Assembly: GCA_001563995.1 (NCBI GenBank)
Contig: LKMV01000008.1
Span: 1 to 20,123, forward strand
Source: Nanohaloarchaea archaeon PL-Br10_U2g16
GTDB taxonomy: Archaea > Nanohalarchaeota > Nanosalinia > Nanosalinales > Nanosalinaceae
Direction: 5' to 3'
Length of the DNA stretch: 20,123 bases
The position numbers and the translations under genes were made by a program. The notes beneath the pieces were generated by a model. The model was not told where the DNA came from. It ran no database searches and was given only the letters and a program-made list of their open reading frames with translations. Every line of letters begins with the position of its first letter. Positions within the stretch are counted from its first letter, which is position 1. Below, one piece after another: positions 14,947 through 20,123 of the stretch.

Positions 14947-16603
14947 ACTTGTTTTCACTTTGACATACATATTTGTGGCCTCAGCATTAACACTGCTTAT
15001 AGCTAACAGATTCGATCAGCCCGCTATACCAGCTTACATACTGGCAGGAATTCTAGCCTCCCCTTTCATTTCAGAGGGCGAGCTGATTGATTTCGTCCAG
15101 CTCGGCATAGCGTTTCTTATATTTATCTTCGGGGTAAAGTTCGACCCTGAAAAGCTAAAGAAAGTAGAGTACGACTCTCTAACAGTCAACAGTCTTCAAA
15201 TAATACTGGTAGGAGTGCTCAGCTTTTCATTTGCCGCAGTGCTAGGACTTAACCACCTGCATTCATTCTATTTCAGCGTTGCAGCCACCCTCAGCTCATC
15301 TTTAGTAGGTCTAGAATTAATCTCCAAAGAGAAAAATCTCAACGTTATACATGGCAGGTTAGCAGAGTCTACCCATCTAATTCAGGACATGATCGGTATA
15401 GCCGCTTTTGTAGTCATATCTTCGGCCGGGCTAGGATTTACTGATATAACGATCCGTTTTGGATACGCAGCAGCTTTAATTATGTCAGCCTTATTCATAC
15501 GTAGATATATCTTCGACTTTATAGCCCGACAAGCAAAAGGCTCCTCTGAACTGCTGATGTTGACATCAATATCATCTTTAACTATATTTATAGCAGTATC
15601 CGAATACCTTGGCCTATCGATGATCATAGGAGCGTTTGCAGCAGGAATAGCCGTGGCAAAGTTCCCACACAACCTTGAGATAATCGACACGATGGGCTCT
15701 TTGAAAGATTTCTTCTCAGCAATATTTTTCGTGACTCTAGGCGCATTGATCAGCGTACCTTCCGGATTTACACTGATGATTACACTGAGCATACTGATCT
15801 TCACATTACTGATCAAACCTGCTTTATTCACGTTATCCCTTATCCACCAAGGGTACGACTCACGTACAGCATTCCTAACAGCTACAGGTATAGACCAAGT
15901 AAGCGAATTTGCATTAATAATAGCTATACAAGCGCAGATACTAAATATAATTATTGAACCGGTATTCCAAGCAATTATTTTAGCCACTACAATAAGCATG
16001 GTAACTTCTACATACACAAGCGTCTACAAACATAGAATATTCGAGACATTAGATAGATACAGCATTATAGAGTCAGAAAAACAGCTGATGCCTGAGGCAG
16101 AGATGGATAAACAGATGAAGGACCATATGATAATCCTAGGTTTTGATACAGAGGGAGAGATAATCTCGGATACCCTTGAAAAAGAAGGGATAGACCATAT
16201 AATAATTGAAAATGATCCCGAAAAGGTCGCAGAGCTAAGGGAGAAAGATAAAAACTATGTATACGGAAATGCCCTGAACACTGAAACCTGGAAACTTGCA
16301 GGAAAGGAAGATGCAAAGCTTATCGTCTCTACAGCACCGTTCAACGAAGTTTCTAGAAGCATACTTACGCTTGAAACAGATGCAGAAAAGATTCTGAGGG
16401 CCGGGAACCTAGAGGAAGCTGAAAGAATGATAGAGAACGGAGCGCTGTATGTAATTGTCCCTCAGATACTGACAGCCGGTAAGCTTGAAGAACATATCCT
16501 CAGAATTCAACAGGACGATGAATATGTCAATGAGCTGAGACGTAAAAACCTTTTAGAGATTAGGAAAGAGGTAGAAGATTATGAACCGGAAGAAAGGAGC
16601 TGA
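14939..16603 (+). CDS. CPA2 monovalent cation/H+ antiporter, Kef-like, with C-terminal RCK domain (copy 2)
   Basis: 554 residues with the same architecture as the preceding gene but clearly diverged in sequence. The N-terminal signature is RFDQPAIPAYILAGILASPF (24-43), and the ion-site helix carries Gln149-Asp150 (STHLIQDMIGIAA). The GAFAAGIAVA segment is the usual crossover region. The RCK_N domain begins near 393, with the loop GFDTEG (from Gly401), keeping the first and last glycine only. Its final 23 nt overlap bud32. The pair could form a heterodimer or two exchangers with different properties. Confidence 0.88.
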   Translation: MAELVFTLTYIFVASALTLLIANRFDQPAIPAYILAGILASPFISEGELIDFVQLGIAFLIFIFGVKFDPEKLKKVEYDSLTVNSLQIILVGVLSFSFAAVLGLNHLHSFYFSVAATLSSSLVGLELISKEKNLNVIHGRLAESTHLIQDMIGIAAFVVISSAGLGFTDITIRFGYAAALIMSALFIRRYIFDFIARQAKGSSELLMLTSISSLTIFIAVSEYLGLSMIIGAFAAGIAVAKFPHNLEIIDTMGSLKDFFSAIFFVTLGALISVPSGFTLMITLSILIFTLLIKPALFTLSLIHQGYDSRTAFLTATGIDQVSEFALIIAIQAQILNIIIEPVFQAIILATTISMVTSTYTSVYKHRIFETLDRYSIIESEKQLMPEAEMDKQMKDHMIILGFDTEGEIISDTLEKEGIDHIIIENDPEKVAELREKDKNYVYGNALNTETWKLAGKEDAKLIVSTAPFNEVSRSILTLETDAEKILRAGNLEEAERMIENGALYVIVPQILTAGKLEEHILRIQQDDEYVNELRRKNLLEIRKEVEDYEPEERS

Positions 16604-17162
16604 AGCAGATGTCGAGATAAAAGAAGAAAAGGTTGTCAAGAGGAGAAAATCCAAGAAATACCGCCACGAAGATCTGGATGAAAAGATAAGAGAGAAGAGA
16701 ACCAAGAAAGAGAAAAACCTGATGGAAGAGGCCAGGCGACATAACCTGAAGATACCTAAGACCGAGAAGAAAGATACCTCGGTCCTAGAGATGGAAAGAA
16801 TTGAAGGCAATAACCTAAAAGATGTTATAAAATCCAAAACTAACGTGATGAAAAAGCTTGGAGAGAGTATAGCCCAGCTCCACAACCTGGACATAATCCA
16901 CGGGGACCTCACCACCAGCAACGTTATCCTGTCATCTGAAAAAGAGGTATATCTTATAGACTTCGGCCTTTCCTTCCGTTCAAAGAGAGAGGAGGACAAA
17001 GCAGTTGATATACATCTACTTAAGCAGGTAATCCGTTCTTCACACCCGGAAGTGGCGGAAAAAGCATGGGAGAGCTTTCTTGACGGTTACAGAGAATACG
17101 AGGACTCAGAGACAGTGCTTGAACAGCTTGAAGAAGTTGAGCAGAGAGGTAGGTACAAGTAA
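16581..17162 (+). CDS. bud32: KEOPS subunit Bud32, atypical kinase/ATPase
   Basis: 193 residues of the piD261/Bud32 family, the KEOPS subunit that binds Kae1 and hydrolyses ATP to drive t6A synthesis. The N-terminus matches Bud32: the short loop KGAEAD (5-10), VVKRR with likely catalytic Lys20, then YRHEDLDEKIREKRTKKE (27-44). The catalytic loop IIHGDLTTSNV (105-115; Asp109, Asn114) and the DFG motif (127-129) are intact, and the family tail RGRYK ends the protein. The start ATG 16581 lies inside the upstream antiporter gene, giving a 23-nt overlap. This stand-alone form is small compared with Kae1-Bud32 fusions. Confidence 0.95.
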   Translation: MNRKKGAEADVEIKEEKVVKRRKSKKYRHEDLDEKIREKRTKKEKNLMEEARRHNLKIPKTEKKDTSVLEMERIEGNNLKDVIKSKTNVMKKLGESIAQLHNLDIIHGDLTTSNVILSSEKEVYLIDFGLSFRSKREEDKAVDIHLLKQVIRSSHPEVAEKAWESFLDGYREYEDSETVLEQLEEVEQRGRYK

Positions 17163-17234
17163 CCGATTTAACTTCGCTTTAGGCGCAATCGCAACTTTTC
17201 AATCTTAACAGGCTAAACACCTCAAGAACATAAT

Positions 17235-17660
17235 TTATAACTTGGACTGTACTTTGTTTCTTATTTTAGGTAAAACATCTTTAGCAAAGCTTATTATATC
17301 CTCAGCTTCTTTTCTCTTTATATCTTTGGCTTCATAACGCGACTTATTCCTCAACTTTCGGAACTTATGTAGCTTGTTAATTTCCGACCTGTCTAAAAAA
17401 AGTTTTTCTTTAGAATAAGCAATAACAGAGACATGATCGTCAGAACTGTATCCGTCAGCAGCCATTCCTGCTTCGATTGATTCTCTAACTGATTCGTAAA
17501 CATTTTCGAGCACCTCAAAGGCAGTGTCAGGATCTATTTCTCTTTGTTTTTGGTTTTCAAATCTTCTTTTTGATCGCTTTAGAAGGCCTTTAGCCTTTGA
17601 TTTGTCTATGCTTACAGATTTTATTCTACCTTCCTTCTTAAGTTCGTTAAAATCCTTCAT
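17235..17660 (-). CDS. HEPN-domain protein (HepT-like, toxin partner of MNT)
   Basis: 141 residues, rich in Lys/Arg and mostly helical. The pattern TAFEVLENVYESVRESIEAGMAADGYSSDDHVSVIAY (about 46-82) and the following KLRNKSRYEAKDI (102-114) fit the HEPN/COG1895 family. HEPN toxins are RNases that use an R-x4-6-H motif; here the equivalent is Arg104-N-K-S-R-Tyr109, so Tyr replaces His. The ATG overlaps the stop of the upstream MNT gene (ATGA), the normal MNT-HEPN arrangement. The basic composition and AT-rich codons differ from the acidic neighbours, suggesting acquisition by transfer. Activity is uncertain. Confidence 0.75.
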   Translation of the reverse strand: MKDFNELKKEGRIKSVSIDKSKAKGLLKRSKRRFENQKQREIDPDTAFEVLENVYESVRESIEAGMAADGYSSDDHVSVIAYSKEKLFLDRSEINKLHKFRKLRNKSRYEAKDIKRKEAEDIISFAKDVLPKIRNKVQSKL

Positions 17661-18175
17661 ATCTCCAAGTAACCTCTTAGTACTACACCATTTGCAAGTG
17701 TTTCGATAAAGTTTTGATCAGCTTCTTCCAGTCGTACATTATGAATACTTAACCTTCTACTTAGCTCTTTCTCGTATTCCTCAAAATCTTTCTCCTTTTC
17801 TCTTCCATTTACTATAGCTATATCTACATCGCTGTTATCTGTATCCTCACCTCTTGAGTAGCTACCAAACAATATTATTGCTTCAGGAACAGTTTCCTGA
17901 TAAAGATCTTCGACAAGCCCTGTATTATAAAGCTTAAAAATATTATAGGATCTCTTAAAGTCTCGAAACTTTTGATCTTCCACAGTAGCTATCTCTTTTT
18001 TAATATTATTATCTTTTACTTTTATCAAACCCTTTTTTTCAAGTTTGTTTACCATTCTAGATACTGTGGAAGGCGCTAATCCTACTTCATCCGCCAAACC
18101 TCTAACATAGTACGTTTTATCAGGATTTCGGAACACTGTTTCAGCAACCAGACGTTCGTTTCGGGAATCAAACAT
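17657..18175 (-). CDS. wHTH-nucleotidyltransferase (MNT) antitoxin-like protein
   Basis: 172 residues. Residues 1-60 form a winged helix-turn-helix (YYVRGLADEVGLAPSTVSRM, 22-41, is the HTH). Residues about 95-172 form a minimal nucleotidyltransferase with the motif GSYSRGEDTDNSDVDIAI (104-121; Gly104/Ser105, Asp116 and Asp118 for metal binding). MNT antitoxins of HepT systems AMPylate the HEPN toxin. Fusion to a DNA-binding domain suggests this antitoxin also represses its own operon. It is co-translated with the HEPN gene. Its promoter is flanked by phased repeats. Confidence 0.82.
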   Translation of the reverse strand: MFDSRNERLVAETVFRNPDKTYYVRGLADEVGLAPSTVSRMVNKLEKKGLIKVKDNNIKKEIATVEDQKFRDFKRSYNIFKLYNTGLVEDLYQETVPEAIILFGSYSRGEDTDNSDVDIAIVNGREKEKDFEEYEKELSRRLSIHNVRLEEADQNFIETLANGVVLRGYLEI

Positions 18176-18216
18176 ATGTCTTAATTATCAAACAACTGTT
18201 TTATATGTCAAACAAC
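18168..18216. repeat. Three direct repeats, 20-bp period, at the MNT-HEPN promoter
   Basis: TCAAACA occurs at 18168-18174, 18188-18194 and 18208-18214, exactly 20 bp apart (about two helical turns). The two distal copies extend to TCAAACAAC. The first copy covers codons 1-3 of the MNT gene, and the other two flank its TATA box. The layout fits an operator bound on one face of the helix, plausibly by the MNT protein's own winged helix. Confidence 0.6.
18199..18207 (-). promoter_or_regulatory. TATA box of the MNT-HEPN operon (leaderless)
   Basis: CATATAAAA on the reverse strand is centred 28 nt upstream of the MNT ATG (18175). It lies between two copies of the TCAAACA repeat, so a protein bound to the repeats would block TBP access. 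Confidence 0.5.
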
Positions 18217-18369
18217 AGAACCTAAATCCGACATCTCAAAGACCGTCAAAAGTTAAAGAAACACTGCCTCAACCTCAGTACCTAGAAGGGACCGAATTAC
18301 CACTTTCATGTATATAGACGTTTCTTCCTCCGGATCTTCAGAGCCTACTCTATCTTCTATCAGAGACTT

Positions 18370-18378
18370 GTTTAAAAG
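18370..18378 (+). promoter_or_regulatory. TATA box upstream of rps15
   Basis: GTTTAAAAG gives a predicted start near 18400 and a leader of about 45-50 nt containing a perfect palindrome GATCCGGATC (18421-18430) and the ribosome-binding site AGGTGA (18434-18439). Confidence 0.4.
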
Positions 18379-18447
18379 AATTTGTTGACACAACTAAGGT
18401 AGACCGGAAAGGTGGAAGCTGATCCGGATCATTAGGTGAACACGAAA

Positions 18448-18885
18448 ATGACACGTATGCATTCAGACGGACGCGGAAGTTCAGGATCTTCTAAACCTGT
18501 AAATAAAAAGAACCCTAGATGGGTAGAGTACGATGAGGAAGAAGTTGTAGACCTTGTCGTAAAGCTTAAGAAAAACGGAAATGACCCATCACAGATAGGT
18601 ATGGAGCTAAGAGATCAGTACGGAATTCCAAGCGTAAAACAGGCAACAGATAAGACTATAACCGAGATACTTGAAGAGGAAGGTTTGGAAGAACAGATCC
18701 CTGAAGACCTGAAGAATTTAGTGAAGAAAGCAGAGTCGATCGAAGACCATCTGGAGGAGAATCCAAAGGATTTAGACGCAGAAAGAACCTTAGAGCTGAC
18801 AGAGGCAAAGATCAGAAGGATAGCTCAGTACCACAGAGATGAAGGCAATATTCCGGAAGACTGGAAGTACGTAAGGGAAGACTAA
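18448..18885 (+). CDS. rps15: 30S ribosomal protein S15 (archaeal/eukaryotic S13 type)
   Basis: 145 residues. It begins MTRMHSDGRGSSGSSKP, the archaeal S15 start, followed by the archaeal N-terminal domain (WVEYDEEEVVDLVVKLKKNG, IGMELRDQYGIP) and the S15 rRNA-binding helices (LTEAKIRRIAQYHRDEG). ATG 18448 is preferred to in-frame GTG 18436 because AGGTGA (18434-18439) sits 8 nt before it and the conserved N-terminus starts there. It stands alone between the MNT-HEPN operon and a secreted protein gene. Confidence 0.94.
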   Translation: MTRMHSDGRGSSGSSKPVNKKNPRWVEYDEEEVVDLVVKLKKNGNDPSQIGMELRDQYGIPSVKQATDKTITEILEEEGLEEQIPEDLKNLVKKAESIEDHLEENPKDLDAERTLELTEAKIRRIAQYHRDEGNIPEDWKYVRED

Positions 18886-18948
18886 ACTTCCTCTCTTTCA
18901 ACCTTACTTTCTATTATAATTTCTATTTCTGTTCGTTTTTATGCGAAC
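18886..18948 (+). terminator. Pyrimidine-rich, T-tract transcription terminator region after rps15
   Basis: The 57 nt after the rps15 stop are strongly T/C-rich with several T runs, ending in GTTCG-TTTTTATG-CGAAC (18931-18948), a 5-bp inverted repeat with a T-rich loop. Archaeal intrinsic termination relies mainly on such T-tracts. The inverted repeat could instead be an operator for the next gene. Confidence 0.4.
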
Positions 18949-18959
18949 AAAAGCTCTAC

Positions 18960-18967
18960 TTTTAATA
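18960..18967 (+). promoter_or_regulatory. TATA box of the secreted-protein gene (leaderless)
   Basis: TTTTAATA is centred 26-27 nt upstream of ATG 18990. This spacing supports ATG 18990 as the start over the in-frame TTG at 18984. Confidence 0.45.
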
Positions 18968-18989
18968 GAACAGGTTACAATAATTGGTT

Positions 18990-19463
18990 ATGAATAAGAA
19001 AAATATCCATTTGATACTGATCCTCTTTGCCGGTCTGATGGTATCAGCTAACGTCTCAGGTTTGGAGATAGGCGAGACAGATATCGATACAGAGGCTACA
19101 GAGACGGAAGACGGAGTCATGATAGACTCAGAGGCAAGCTATACGGCAGCTACCGGAGGATACACTATGGAAGGAAGTATTGAGAGGATCTCCGAAGACG
19201 AAGTAGAGATAACTTTTGAGGTAGAAGCTCCCGGAGACGAAGAGATAGTAACACAGGCGATAACCGAGGTAGAGGCATCGGTAGAACAGGAGTTTGAAGA
19301 CTTGGAGGATACCTTTACAGTCACGGAGAACATCACCTTGGAGAATGAAACGTTAATGGAGGAACAGTACGAGACCACAGCCGGAGAGCTTGAGTTTGAG
19401 ACACAGGAATCCGAGGAAGGAGTATGGGACAGGTTAAAGTCAATGTTTACAGGGCTTTTATGA
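18990..19463 (+). CDS. Secreted acidic protein of unknown function
   Basis: 157 residues. Residues 1-24 form a Sec signal peptide: a basic start (MNKKN), a hydrophobic core (IHLILILFAGLMVSAN) and a likely signal-peptidase site near VSG-LE. The mature part is extremely acidic and Thr/Glu-rich with alternating beta-like segments (ITFEVEAPGDEEIVTQAI, FTVTENITLENETL), ending in an amphipathic stretch WDRLKSMFTGLL that might touch the membrane. It contains no cysteine. I do not recognise the family. Two N-x-T-type sequons (for example NIT and NET) could allow N-glycosylation. It converges with the surface-protein-like gene on the other strand. Confidence 0.65.
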   Translation: MNKKNIHLILILFAGLMVSANVSGLEIGETDIDTEATETEDGVMIDSEASYTAATGGYTMEGSIERISEDEVEITFEVEAPGDEEIVTQAITEVEASVEQEFEDLEDTFTVTENITLENETLMEEQYETTAGELEFETQESEEGVWDRLKSMFTGLL

Positions 19464-19514
19464 AACTCTAGAAATTCCAAAAACTTTTGATAAATTTTCT
19501 ATTGATTGGTTTCC

Positions 19515-20123
19515 CTAACCACAATTTTCTGACTGATTAGGTACTTCTGGCCCTTCCCATCTTTCTTCAGCAACTTCATCTTTACGTGTTCCAATTACTA
19601 GGACATTATATTTCCCTTCCTCCGATGCTTTGATCCTTACTTTTTCTCCTTTATCATCTACCTGACCGTATGAATTAGCTAACTGATCCACAGGAGAAAC
19701 CCAAACCTGCGGGTTCTTGTTCAGGTGCTTAAAGTAGTCAGGTAATTCAACGACCGCCTCACCATCTTTGACAGTCACCGTATACCGGTAAATATTGTCT
19801 CCTTCAGTAGGCGATTCAACAAACGAGTGTTTTAATTGCTGATCTTCTTCCTTTTCCGGATCAGGATGATCAATCAAAAATGAACCGCTTGACTTCGTTA
19901 ACTCTCCTTCCACATCTAAGTCTTGTTCTACAGCGAAGTCAGCTCTGGACCTCCACTCTCTCTCATCTACACTGTAATGAAACCTTTGACCCCATCGCCA
20001 GTTCGCATCATCTTCATCTAACGGACCGCTTCTTGGCACCATCCTCCATTCTCCTGAGTTAGTCATAAGCCCCATTACCTCATCAGACTCTGCAATATTA
20101 GTGGTCAACCATGTCCACCTAGC
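19515..20123 (-). CDS. C-terminal part of a surface/tail-fibre-like protein (runs off window)
   Basis: About 202 residues are visible; the frame is open to the window edge, so the N-terminus is missing and the TTG at 20108 is not a convincing start. The segment GEAVVELPDYFKHLNKNPQVWV, followed by VRIKASEEGKYNVLVIGTRKD and a short Pro/Glu tail, resembles from memory the C-terminal module of phage tail fibres and secreted adhesins (G-E-A-x-V-x-L-P-x-Y/W-F ... V-x-V-x-G-x-R-x-D). Many Trp and charged residues suggest an exposed protein. Function could be attachment or a phage structural role; the sequence shown cannot decide. Confidence 0.6.
   Translation of the reverse strand, partial: ARWTWLTTNIAESDEVMGLMTNSGEWRMVPRSGPLDEDDANWRWGQRFHYSVDEREWRSRADFAVEQDLDVEGELTKSSGSFLIDHPDPEKEEDQQLKHSFVESPTEGDNIYRYTVTVKDGEAVVELPDYFKHLNKNPQVWVSPVDQLANSYGQVDDKGEKVRIKASEEGKYNVLVIGTRKDEVAEERWEGPEVPNQSENCG

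Noticed and set aside
15382..16017. Long 211-codon reverse frame opposite the second antiporter gene
   Set aside because: Antisense shadow: the plus-strand gene has clear antiporter motifs, and the reverse protein shows no family features or start signals.
16553..16999. 148-codon reverse frame opposite bud32
   Set aside because: Ser/Phe-rich shadow of the Lys/Glu-rich bud32 gene, with no recognisable domain.
17163..17234. Possible RNA gene between bud32 and the HEPN gene
   Set aside because: No tRNA cloverleaf, C/D box pair or stable stem could be recognised in this short gap.
18421..18430. Perfect palindrome GATCCGGATC before rps15 as an operator
   Set aside because: Ten-base palindromes occur by chance and nothing else supports it.
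18436..18885. GTG start for rps15
   Set aside because: The GTG lies inside the AGGTGA ribosome-binding site of ATG 18448, where the conserved S15 start begins.

Overview
The window looks like chromosomal DNA of a salt-in halophilic archaeon. A small-genome DPANN-type lineage such as Nanohaloarchaeota is my best guess, inferred from gene content and style and not proven. The archaeal evidence is S6e, aIF2-gamma, Rpb7/RpoE1, Spt4, S24e, S27ae, archaeal S15, Kae1 and Bud32, together with TATA boxes lying about 26-28 bp upstream of start codons (leaderless mRNAs). The halophile evidence is strongly acidic proteins with Asp/Glu-rich tails and a set of K+ transport genes.

Layout. 1-2433 (minus strand): the N-terminal part of a DNA photolyase, then trkA and trkH for K+ uptake. 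2586-4208 (plus): rps6e and the aIF2-gamma gene. 4243-8481 (plus): a tightly packed block with an MscS-type channel fused to a papain/C39-like cysteine peptidase, a diverged ATP-grasp protein, a canonical RimK-like ATP-grasp ligase and a GCS2-type glutamate-cysteine-ligase-like enzyme. 8484-10376: a Fcf1-like PIN protein, rpoE1 (rpb7), spt4, rps24e and rps27ae. In many archaea aIF2-gamma is followed directly by the PIN gene, rpoE1 and spt4, so the ligase/channel block looks inserted into a conserved information-processing cluster. 10401-11664: XTP/dITP pyrophosphatase and two small winged-helix-like proteins. 11705-17162: one overlapping operon of kae1, sua5/yrdC, two CPA2 (Kef-like) antiporters and bud32. 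17235-18175 (minus): a wHTH-nucleotidyltransferase (MNT) plus HEPN toxin-antitoxin-like pair with three operator-like repeats spaced exactly 20 bp apart. 18448-18885: rps15. 18990-19463: a secreted acidic protein. 19515-20123 (minus): the C-terminal part of a surface or tail-fibre-like protein.

How the genes may work together. TrkAH, the two antiporters and the MscS channel cover K+ uptake, K+/H+ exchange and emergency solute release, as expected in a cell that balances salt with internal K+. Kae1, Bud32 and Sua5 make the tRNA modification t6A. The most promising candidate for an undescribed system is the 4243-8481 block: two ATP-grasp proteins, one GCS2 ligase and a channel carrying its own peptidase domain suggest synthesis of a small peptide or gamma-glutamyl compound coupled to its cleavage and/or release.

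No gene-free stretch exceeds 300 bases. The longest, 18176-18447, holds the MNT promoter/operator, the rps15 promoter and a doubtful 46-codon ORF. I saw no rRNA, tRNA, CRISPR array or insertion sequence.
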